From assembly GCA_035222895.1 (NCBI GenBank), contig JAVYIG010007857.1, positions 32,297 through 96,296 on the forward strand: a DNA stretch of 64,000 bases, in the 5' to 3' direction. The translations under genes were made by a program, and so were the position numbers. The notes under the pieces were generated by a model. It did not search any database and was not told where the DNA came from. It worked only from the letters and a program-made list of their open reading frames with translations. The DNA is from Strongylocentrotus droebachiensis. Lineage: Eukaryota; Echinodermata; Echinoidea; Camarodonta; Strongylocentrotidae. Below, piece by piece: positions 1 through 11,400 of this stretch. Within the stretch, counting starts at the first letter, position 1. The number at the start of each line of letters is the position of its first letter.

Positions 1-774
1 AATTTTTGCAAAGTTGAAAAACAAGTACTTTAAGAACAAAATATAGACACGTTACAGGAGCGGATTCAGACTTTTTCGAAACGGGAGGGGGGAGGCAATT
101 TCGAATTTCCACACGATCAATATCACTGTATATCAATGACACTGAACACTTTTAGAAGACAAGTTGTATTGAACCCTTCGGCGGCTTTCCTCGCCAATCT
201 GCACGGTTACTCGTTTGCCAAACGTGCAATTTTGCACAACAAATTGACGGAAGGATTGCTCTGTGCAATACAGTGACTTTGTAAAATAGATCGATACAAT
301 GTGGCACGGGGAGATTATTTGTGTGGCACATGTTATGTTGTCCGATATGCAGGCACGTAGGCACGGGGGGGGGGGGGCATGGGGACACGTGCCCCCAAAG
401 TGCCCCCAAAATTTCCAAGATCGGTTGAACTTTTTTTAGACCCCTCCCCAGGACGTCGATCAATATGTATGTGCCCCCCCCCCTCCAAACATCAAACTCT
501 GGCTACGGCCCTGCCGATATGAGAGATGAAGCGCCAATTTTTTTTTTTTTTTTACACGACCTTAAATAGTTCTTTAAATATAAATGAAAAAATTTGATTT
601 CTATCATTTTATTTGCATGCTATAGACGCCACCAGATCAATACTTTTAAAAGTAATCGTAAGGCAGGGATAAATGTCCAAAACTGGAAGGGCGGCAATAG
701 AAACATCTGAACGTGAATCTTCTGATTTCTCGGTCAGAGTACGCAAGCTTAAACGGAAGCTGTTTTCAACTTAG

Positions 775-845
775 ATCAAACCAAATCTCACTTGCATGTG
801 ATACGATAGTAACGTTTGGTTGTCGAAACCCATCGCATGATTTTT
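775..845 (-). pseudogene. Decayed duplicate of the C1q exon end (copy 3)
   Basis: The minus strand reads MGFDNQTLL then CAA and GTGAGATTTGG. This lines up with the functional exon end (LVDNHTFACQ... TTCAA, GTAAGATTTGG), including the start of the intron. Catalogued as a short relic: its upstream part is missing and a TTAA-flanked MITE begins 20 bases upstream (plus position 864). The match is short, so confidence is moderate. Confidence 0.45.
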
Positions 846-863
846 TGAATAATTATTGATATC

Positions 864-1055
864 TTAAGCCCCACTGCACTACTTATAGCTACTTGCGCCC
901 TCTATAGCAAACCATGCCTAAGCGGTGACCATTGGTCCCCCTTGGTCCCCTTTTTCTTATGTTAACTGAGAGCTGATTTGATGAGATAACCACCTGTCAA
1001 TGACTATTCAAGGAGGTCTAATCCCTCCTGGCCAAACTAGTGCAGATAGGCTTAA
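864..1055 (+). mobile_element. TTAA-flanked MITE, family A, copy 1
   Basis: 192 bp with TTAA at both ends and inverted ends GCC...CTGCACTA. Internal landmarks GCTACTTGCGCCCTCTAT, TTGGTCCCC and GAGATAACCACCTGTCAATG recur in four other copies in this window (19789, 25688, 39533, 58327). It has no coding capacity. TTAA at both borders in all copies is the signature of piggyBac-type insertion. Activity would need a transposase in trans. Confidence 0.8.
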
Positions 1056-1112
1056 AGCAAATGCTGGATGTTGCCTGCTTTAAAACTCCAGTTTGATCAA
1101 GTCTGATTAAAT

Positions 1113-1215
1113 GAATCAAAATATCTCGTGTATGCAACGCAAACTGAAGATCTGGCAAACAAGATTATGGTTATCAAAACCCATCAAAGAATTATAAACA
1201 TTCCTGAATTTATAC
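1113..1215 (-). pseudogene. Decayed duplicate of the C1q exon (copy 2)
   Basis: The minus strand translates FRNVYNSLMGFDNHNLVCQI, which aligns with FEHVYVNKGRDFLVDNHTFACQI of the functional exon 400 bases upstream. At DNA level GATCTGGCAARCAA and ATGGTTRTCAA are shared on the plus strand. The WxxG/FYYISF part is replaced by FSLRCIHEIF and no clean donor is left, so this copy looks dead. It implies past tandem duplication of exon 5. Confidence 0.55.
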
Positions 1216-1556
1216 ACTTTTGCCCGTAAATAAAGTTGGATTTTTGTTTAATACCCCTCTTCATGGAATGACTGTGACAAAATGATTTATTCATGAAAGG
1301 CTAAGTTTACATCTTCTCAAATCTTTATTGATCTATCTCAAGAGTCGTTGATCAATAAAGTTCTGAGAAAATACTTTTGATCTCTGAAGAATAAATCATA
1401 TTGTCACAACCGTCTTATAAAAAAGGGTAAACAAATATTCCAAGAATATGTGTAACAGTGTATTTGGATTTATCAAATTTCAAGTAAGCCTCATCAAATA
1501 AAGCTGAAATTAGCACGAATCTAATCTAATCAAATCAAATCAAAACCAAATCTTAC

Positions 1557-1725
1557 TTGAAAGAAATGTAGTAGAATCCGGCGATCTGGCAAGCAAATGT
1601 ATGGTTGTCAACGAGAAAGTCCCGCCCCTTGTTGACGTAGACATGTTCAAAGGTCACGTACTGAGGTTGCGTTGACCCTAACAGTGACGTCATACTGGCA
1701 ACCGAAAACGCAGATTTTCGCCTAC
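1557..1725 (-). CDS. C1q-domain gene exon 5: first half of the C1q globular domain
   Basis: 169 bases with acceptor TTTTGTTTACAG and donor GTAAGATTT, phase 1 in and 2 out. The joined codon gives RRRKSAFSVASMTSLLGSTQ, followed by PQYVTFEHVYVNKGRDF and FACQIAGFYYISF. This matches the C1q family pattern: AFSVA at strand A, F-x-x-V-x-x-N, F-x-C-x-x-x-G-x-Y-x-x-S-F at strands C/D. NHTF is a sequon. The rest of the fold (second half, with the conserved C-terminal F-x-G-x-x-x-x) is not in the window. Confidence 0.85.
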
Positions 1726-4700
1726 CTGTAAACAAAAGGGTAAACGAATAAACGAAAGAAAATAAAATATTCTTCTTCTCCTTTTCCCTTTTCCTCCTTT
1801 TTTTTCTAGGGGGGGGGGGGGGGGGAGGTTCTAATACAAATAAGCAGGGATTGACACCATGCAAAAATGTATCGTTTACTATTTTACTAGTTTATGGTTT
1901 GTTAAAATATGTCGTTTTGTTTTGTTTTGTTCTGTAGATTGTTTACTTCTTCAAAGAATAAACGTTGTCACCAATCATGTACCTCATGGGGGGGGGGGGG
2001 GGTAGTACTGACACATTTGAATAGAATAAATCGATATGCCCTCGGTCGTAGACCATGATATAAGAAGCCTATCGTATGTGTTATTGTTAAACCCCTAATC
2101 ACTGTTACATATATATTTTTTTAATTAATAAGAATAAAACTCATTGTTATCATTATATGTATATGTATTATTATTATAAGTATTAATCCTATTATTATTA
2201 TTATTAGTAGTAGTAGTAGTAGTAGTAGTAGTAGCAGTAGTAGTATTAATGTTATTTTTAAATACATTTTAATAACTTACGAGAAGATGTAGGAATCCCG
2301 AGCAAATCTTCGGTCAGGATTTCGATCTCCTCCGATGTCGACATTCCGTCATCACTGATGTCGGTATAAACCGTATTGCTGCTCGAATTGGACAATGATG
2401 GGGGTGATGACGATTCGTTGAATGTGGCCAAAGCCGAAGCGATCTCTTGCGCCAGCATGCGTTCGATTGTAGATAGCGTCTGCGGAAAGGAATGATATCA
2501 TCGGTATGTATAAATACATCTTCGACTGATTAAATAGATGAAATATGATGAAAAGCAGAAGAGAACTTAGGTGTGAAGCTAGATGGATGACCTGGAATAA
2601 ACCATTAACTCAATTTCAATAGGTAAATTATTAAAGATATCTGAAAGAGGAAAATAAAATTCCAATTAAAAATGTACATTTCAACAAAGAGAGAGAGAGA
2701 GAGGGAGAGAGAGAGAGAGAGAGAGGGGGGGTAGGAGGGGGGGGGGGGGGCGCTAATCACAGGCCGGGGATGTACATTAAAGACCCTACGTAAAATAATG
2801 AACAGAGAAATATTTCGAATGCCGAAAAAAAAAAAGTGACGAGAGAGATAAAAAATAAAAAATAAATATGGGGGGGGGGGGTGGGGGGGAGCGGGGGGGG
2901 GGGGGGAGGAGGAGGAGGGAATGTTCTTATCATTGGCCCCTTATATTCGCATTTCACGCACCAAATATATTTCATCAAAGAGAAAGAAAATGCAAATGTA
3001 TGACATTTTAGGTACAAAGCAAGTGAGAGAGGAGCTCAGCTCGCAAGATACATCACAACGGTGCCAATTTGTGCTTCATTGATTACAACTTCAGAATATC
3101 AAAACCTGAATATTTTTAATCAGATTTTGCTCACAAGCTTCGAGCACTTCGAGCACTAATTTTTTTTGGGGGGGTCCTCGAAAATTTGAAAAAATGCACC
3201 CTCCCCCCTTGAGCGCCAGGGGGGGGGGGCATCTCCAAAAAAAGGTAAAATTAAAGATAAACTCCAGTACTGGTAAAAAAAACAAAATTAATTCTCACAG
3301 AATCAAACGAAACTTACACTGAATGTTCAAGATTACAAATAAATGACATGTGCCAAACAATTTTGGAAGAAAATGTATACTGGCTGAGTAATGAGCATAG
3401 AAAGACAAGGAAACCAAGGTAGTACCATCCCCGACACCATGTGTGTTGTCCCATATATAGCTTTCTATGTAAGTGTTTGTTACTTTACCAAGACTCGGTC
3501 AAATTTATTATGATTTTGATGACTCCAGAACCTTGCAGTGCACACCAATACTTACATGCTACATGATCAACTGTTTCTGATCCTTTCACACCTTTTCTTT
3601 CACAATGCAATCGCATTACCAGTACTAAATTTTATCTTTAACGTTACACATTTTTTCCCCAGGGGGGCGGGGGGGCGGGCCCCCCGGGCCCCCCTCCCTG
3701 GGTCCGCCACTGCTGTGTAATACTCTGTGCCCTAGCCTATCGCGTATGGAATTCTGTATGGAACTCTCATTTACAAAATCTCCCTCACCCTCGATACAAT
3801 ATTATATAAAGGTTCTTTTTCCGACAGGTTCCCAAAGGGGAGGGTATAGGAGCAAACGAAACACTAAAATGAAAGAAAATATCTATATCTTATTATAATA
3901 ATAATAAATAAAGACAGAACGTAGACGAGATAATCTGTGGAGGATTAAATTCAGTTTTTATGCACAGAATTATTGTATTGCTAATACGAGATCTAGGGCA
4001 AAGAGGATTGAAACTGCTTGATTCTTGGTCATCAACTCAAAGATCCGTCTTCCTTTAAATCCTCCTCCTTGATGCAGGGATAGTCAATTTCATCTTCCAT
4101 GCATTAAAATTTATTTCCCGGTGAATAAGCAGAACGAGGAATGAGATAATATTCAGGCATATATAACTCGATGGTTATCATGCAGGGTGTTTCGTCCGAG
4201 AGGGCGCTCTACATTTTGCAGCCTGCTCCAAGTCAAAAACGCCTTTCTAAGATCTTGCTGATCGCTGTCGATTGCACGGCTATATTCCATTACGCAAACA
4301 ATGTCCATCTTCGTGTCAATGCTCTCCAAGTGGAACAAAATAATGTCGATTGTATCGGACTGGTGGTCGGTTGGTTAATTTACCTGACTGCTAAGAAAGC
4401 ATAAAAGCTTGTTAGTAAGCAACCAGAGGACCGAGGGACCTGGTAATGAGGATTAATCCGCAGCCAGGGATGCCGGTGGAGAGAGTTCTGAAGGAATTCT
4501 CAATGTTTCTTTCCAAATCTGCACAATAATTAGTTCTTTGCCAATGTTCCAAATACTAATGAAAATATTATAACAAACATTGCACCAACGGTGGTTCAGG
4601 CTAGGGGGTTGAATCTGCCTTCTGAAGGTAGCACTGTCTTTGTCTTGCGCTTGATGTTGAACTATTTGTGGTGACATAAACTACTTAACATGACTATTAA

Positions 4701-7700
4701 AAAAGTCGCGTATTCTTTTGCCAGATATTCCTCAGTTTGGCCTAACACTTTCCAGAAACTACTGCTCGCCGCTTCTACTTTTCGGCTGATGATATAATAC
4801 CGAGCTGTTCAAAATTAATGGGCGCACCTAAAGAACTCAAAATCCCTTTTCCTGTACAAACTGTAAAAGACATTGATTTAATATGATTTTTCCTCAACCA
4901 TCACATCCCCTTTCATTGGCTCTGGAAGGGAAATATTTAAATCACTTTTCATATTATAAAGGAACGCCTATAATTTACCTCATTGGATACCGAGGTACCA
5001 TTCATCAGATTCTGTGTATGCAGGTCACGTGGGCTTCTACGTCTCCTCACTTCTTCTATGACATCATCACGGCCACTCTCTTTCCTTGGGATAGTGATGT
5101 CAACTTTTGATTGTAGTTTCTGAAATTTAGGTAAAATGGCAGCAAAATGTGAAAGGATGACCTTGAGAGTATACGTAGCTGTTGAATTCCAGTTTTACAT
5201 TTTAAACGTCAGTGTTTTGAGTCAAACTTTTGAATTACATTATATTATTCCATTTTATATTTGTTTAAACATGTTTTATGTGCATGAATATTGAAATGAT
5301 ATAATATATGTAAAATAAAAGAATTTTTGATTAAAAATCGGAGGCGGAAATGTGTTATTGCGTACGTAAGGTTGTTCAGACTATGATTTACATTACGATA
5401 ATGATCAACAGTTATAAATAACGATCAAAGACGGAAATTATTTCGTTTTTCACTGAAATGATTTTAGAATAATAAATTACAGCTGTAAATACGTACTCAC
5501 ACTTTTATTTTTAAATGATGCTTGTGTTATGAGTGACTGATGTTAACATGAAATGGGGAGAGCATTTTTTCCACTTTAATTTCAGACTGCTTCCTAACTC
5601 CAAACAAATAAAAGATCATTCCATTTTTTTTCTAAATACTCTGATTTACCTGAACTTTCTCTGCCAGTTTTGAATTCTCCTCTGTAATTTGGAGGAGGGC
5701 TCTGCCAAGTACTTCCGGGTCAAAGGTTTCCTCCGTGTCAATAACCGTCGATGGTGCCGGGCGCAAACCTGCTAGCTCCGCCTCTCGGTTGCCAAGGTAT
5801 TCGTTAAGCTTTGACATCCTTACTTCGGCGTTCGCCTCGGCGTCAAATGCTTCGGGTTTCTCCGCGTATAGGGTGCCGAAAAAGCGCTCGAAATTTCTCA
5901 GCATTCGGCGAAGTTCGGCATTTTCCTCCTCCATGTTAGAAACACTTGGGGTCCTCTCTAAGATTTGCTTTAAATCTCTATATAAGAAAATAGACGGAAG
6001 AGGAAAGGGCTGATGTTTGAGAAAATATTTGTAATTACTTTAATTCGATCAACCATGCTAAAACTACCTACGTTTATCTTCTTTTAATTCATAATTATAT
6101 TGTATGTTTGTTTTTAAAGAGACACAATTACCCAAAACGTGCCTCCTACGAGACTGACAGAAAAAACCAATTATAAGCGTTTGATTTAGCATTAAAGTAG
6201 TTAAATTTGTATTTCTACTACAGTAGATATATTCAATCAGATTTTTTTTGCGAACTTATCGTATTGCTTCCACAATATGTCTTCATTTATCTTCTTAACT
6301 TTACTGGATGTGATTTTCTGTGTTTGTTGTTTTGTTGTTATTATGGTCAAGGATATCTAAAACGAAATCAGATTACTTTCTTAACCCTAATAAGGCCGGG
6401 GGGGGGGGGGGGGCATTATGGCCCCCCCCCCCCCTCCACGATTTTTCTGATTGTTCGAGAACGCATATGGATGGCGCCTCGCCGCTCGCTGACTTTTTTC
6501 TTTAGAGTCTTGCGCATTTTTGCATGTCAGCCCGAAAATCGCTCATTTTTGTGATTTGTGTACAAAACATATGGAAATGTCATTTTTCCTAAACATAGAT
6601 CAAACATTGGTTATTGGGTCTTGTTTAAAGTTTAGGTGGTTGTTTTGGGTGTCAAAATAGTTGAATTGTAGGAAGAAATGAAAAAAACAAAAAACAATAA
6701 CATACATAAGTTAAAAAAAAACAATGAAATACATAAGAAATTATCAAAACAAGAGATAACATAAGGAATAAGCTGGCTCTTCCATTTTTTTTTGTCGTAT
6801 TATTGTTCCAAATGGTCTTATGAATATATTGTAGTGAAAAAGAATGCTTAAATATGAATAATATATGATTTATGTGTAAAAATGTGATTTTATGACGTTA
6901 TTTGCATAAATTACCATAAATATGCAAATGAGTGATTTTTTTTCAAAAAAATGAAATTATCACATTGTTCTATACACTTCACTTGACATGCGTGCAAATT
7001 TTCGCGGAGATCGGCCGTTTCAAGGCCGAGATCTTAGGGGGGGGGGGCCATAATGCCCCCCCCCCCCGGCCGTAGTAAGACTTCAAATAGCCCGGCCTTA
7101 TTAGGGTTAAGTCTGCCTTTTTGCCTACGCTGAGCTCTAAATTTGTTGTGACGTCACACAGTGTGTTGATACAAAAGGTTTTTGCTAACCTATTTATGAC
7201 GTCACATAAGATGTTGATGGTTGATGATATTATATTCAAACGTCTTTGGTTGATACTCAAAGGCTGCGCTAATTTGTTTGTGACGTCACACGGTATGTAC
7301 CAGATACTCAAGCTTACTCCCTTTATCTGTTTATTTTGTATTTAATGGCCCAACATATTATATATTGGGCTACTGACTTATCTATAATGGGAGACCCTTT
7401 TTTTATTCTTAAATAGTAGTGGTTCAAATTTATACAAATTAATCAGTGTAGTTCCTTTTTTAAATGAATTACCCGCAGGCATACGGAAAGAATGGGAGAA
7501 TGTCTTCTTTTGTTAATGATGTTCACTAAAAATTACAAATCAAAACTTCAAACAAAGAAAATTTTCCAGGTGCCTCTACGTATGTAAAAGAAATGATAAA
7601 TCTACTCAGTGCCAAAAATAAAATATTTAATAGATAATTACTGTTTTCGACAATGACGCTTATCGATACATATTTCCAGCTATGAAAACAGTCGTCCTAA

Positions 7701-8377
7701 AAGTTATTATCAACCTTTTCAATCAAGCAGCGTTGAAGAAGAAAAAAATTAAGCTATTTAAAAGAATGAATATGGTGATAGATATTATACAAATGAAATA
7801 TCCTTTAACAGTTTTAAACTTTTCAAATAATATCTCAAGCTTCAGGGTGGTTTTTTCTTTCATTGATTTTAAAAACATATATTGGGTAAGTGATTCAACA
7901 TCTTTTACAATCATGTCAAAGATATTTAAACGAACGGCATATTCTCTTTTAAAAGGTAAAGGTGGATTGTAGATTTTTTAATTTACTAATATATTGTTAA
8001 AAAAACTGTGGCAATATACTATTATCATGGTTAAATACTACAATTCCATGATTTTATTTTATTTCAATTGTTTTAAAGTTGCAGTATTGGAAGGAAATAT
8101 TTAAAAGATATTGTTTCGTTTTATTTCATTTGAAATAAAGATATGTAGGTACATACCGATATGAAATGGAAAAATGTTTTGATAATAGACATAACAAGTC
8201 GTGTATCGTAGTGTAACGTCATCGAGAATTCGAGAGTAAAAAAAGGGAACTGTAATATTAACACAAGAAGAAATTTCCTGTGTCATTAGGAGAAAAGAAT
8301 ATAAGAAAATGCAATCGTTTTTCTTGCTTTCAAGATTTCTTTTTATTTAAGGTCATCGATAATACCAGAATTCTCTC

Positions 8378-8417
<40 letters not shown>

Positions 8418-11400
8418 TCTCTCCCTTTCTATCCATCTCTCTCCCTCTCCCACAACGGAATATGCTACAAGATGCTACGCTCAGCTGCGCACGTAAACGA
8501 ATTGCTTAAGGTATCATATTTTCTTTAATGAAATCTTCATTTGTCTATTCTTAAGCAAGCTGAGATAAATTTCTTTCGGTGGCCTCGATAAGAGCTTAAA
8601 ACCCATTAGTGTTGTCATTTTATCACTTTCTTGTTAAAATGGGAGCTATTTTACCACATTAAATCACACCTTTTTGTCCTACCCGATCACGTACTGCATG
8701 AGTTCCATCTAATTTAGCTCAATAAAAAACAGAACACCAGCTATTTATGGGTTGCCCCTGTATAGCCCTATTGCCCTTCTTTAACTGACCTTAACTAACA
8801 CACTGAACTCTTTTGACTTTGCAAACGCCAAATTTGTCACGTCCGCCATATTTCATTACAGCCGCTTAGCTATCCTCTGTCAATTTTCAATTTGTTTAAC
8901 TTTCCTTTTTTTTCTCCCTCTGTTTGCTTGAAGCATCGTTGAAATCGGGTTCATGTCATTTTAAATAGTTCTTGTTGTAGTTGTTTAATATCAAATGTGT
9001 CTAGACGATTCCTAGTCTAGTGTTTCGCAACATTTCAAATTGCTTTTGTCAGAAAAATTATTAAACATCATCATAAAGCAATATGTGCACCAGCTCCATT
9101 ATAGGCATAGTGTTGGTTCAGTCACGGATGGACACTGGCATTCCTTGATTAGAAAATGGTTCTCATGACTTGAAACGCGACAGATCAACGCGATCTCACT
9201 GGGATGAGGATTTAGAGAAGAATGTGTCATCTTCTTCTCCCGTTCCAACTATCAGCTTTCTTTCTTCCTCTGTTTTTTTCTTCTTTTCCTTTCACCAAAT
9301 CGACAGGTGTTACTATTGCTGTAGTTAGAAAAGCAGCGTTCTACCCCTTTCTTTAATATATTTCTTATAATAGATAAACACTTTCTTCATTTTATATTTA
9401 TTCTTAGTTTAACCGAGGGCTGCAAGCACATCAAACTTCTTGCTTGTTCATCTTTAATTCATATATGCATTTGCGTGTAGCTTATTTTCTTATTTTTCTA
9501 TACAAAGATATGTATTGCATTAGATAAAAATAAATGTAAATCTCATATTAATGCACATGGAAATGTATGTTTGAATAGATGATATAGAAATTTAAAAATG
9601 TATTATTAAATATCAATATATCTCCTCCCCCTCTCTATCTCTCTCTCTCTCTCTCTTTCTCTCTCTATTGTGATTCAATAGGAGCGCGTATCCCCCCCCC
9701 CCCCCCTGTCTACGCCAATCATATCCATTACAAATATGTTTAAAAACCTTTTTTCAAATTAATGTTATTATGACTTGTCATTTCGGGCAAGACATCTCCT
9801 GAGATATCCAAATTCATATTTTTTTCTTCATGGAAGCAAATAGAAGCAAGTCAAAAGTAGAAGAGTAGGGCGGGATTAAAACATTTGCTTAAGCGTAATA
9901 TTTCTTTACACACCCTGTATTTCAGGCGCCGTTCTAGAAAATATTTTGGGGTTGTGGGGCTTTATAAGGCCTGGGTGGGGGGAGGGGTGCCTGCCTTCAT
10001 ATTCTACACTTTTTTCGTTTAAAATAATTTATAATTACGAATTTCGGTGAACGGCTGGGCTCCCAAAGCATCCCCCCTGAAACTGCGACTGCTGAAACTT
10101 CCATTTCACCTCACTATACTCACACATTTAAACTATGAATCTGGGAATCCAGACCGTCAATCCTGCGATCGATATCAGATAGGGCGTGATCGTGTGAGGA
10201 TGTCGTCTGCTCTGTGCTGATGTCTGCGATCTCATTTGTGACACTTGAAAGAGGCCGTGACTTCTGGGCTACCGCCATCTTGGCTTTACCAATCTGATAG
10301 TGAAAAAAAAATCGAGACAAAATAAATTCGTCGGCTCTTCGCAAGAAGACTGTTACTGCCTCTAACAATGGCTCTTACGACCTTTTTGCGATCAGCTGCC
10401 GAATTATGATATTTCATAGCCAGTATTACATCTAATCTCAAGGGTTATGAGTTTGTGTGTCTCGGACCTTTGACATTGTCTGCACAAGGAAGCTTGTTTA
10501 CCATTGAAATTCTTTGCGATTAAATCCTCGCAATTTTTGCAATGATAATCATATCAATTTGCGCAAGATTATAATTTTTCACGATGAGTTTAACAGCATA
10601 CCACAGTGATGAAATGTCGGATGTTGATGATAATATTCACACGCACCTGTTTCTTTTTCAAGAATATGCCAGACAATTTTGACAGATTTTGTATCAAAGG
10701 TACAATAATCATGATTAATTATGTTTGTTGTCCTAACACAAAACGCATACGGTACTAAAATGTCATACGATGTAATCATGTACCCCTCCCCTTTTTGTTG
10801 GGGGGGGGGGGGGGGGTGGGGTATTCGACATTTAATAGCGCAATGCCAATGGTAGAAGGCGAGTCGGGTTTTGCTTCTGCCGGCGATGGATAATAATAAT
10901 ACTAACAGCTATATTTCTATTGAGCACGTATCCATCCCAGAGGATGATAAATAATAAAGAAAACCAACAAACAAAATGAAATGGTATTGTTGGCATATCT
11001 GTCATATCTGTCTGCTTGTGCGACTTGACTTCATGTGATTCGAAATAAACAAACAAACACACTTTCTATGATTAAAAATGGCATGAATAATGAGATTCGG
11101 TCGAGATTCGAGCCTAAAGCCTCATTTTGTTTTAATTAAAGAAAACATGAGACTGTCAATACGAGGAAAGAAATTAAGAAGCATAGTCGTCACATGTATT
11201 CATTTTTAATTATATGATACTACAAATGTAAACTGACTACTTTGTAGTCAGTTAAATTTTCTTCCCCATTTCCCCAATGTTTAAAGGGAAATTCCACTTA
11301 GATATTAAATTGGTTATGATAAAAGCAGAGAAATGAGGGAATTAGGTGAAAGTTTGAACTATATATATCCGATTAAACTGGGAAAGTCATAGTTTTTTTT

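Larger units (their letters stand above)
1..1556. other. Intron 5 of the C1q gene (left part of window)
   Basis: Between the donor at 1556 and the left edge no convincing final C1q exon was found in any minus-strand frame. The stretch holds the two exon relics, a TTAA MITE (864-1055), a 13-base G run at about 366, and two sequences resembling hAT-type transposon ends: CAGGAGCGGATTCAG at about 55 and, on the minus strand, CAGGGCCGTAGCCAG ending at about 512. Confidence 0.6.
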
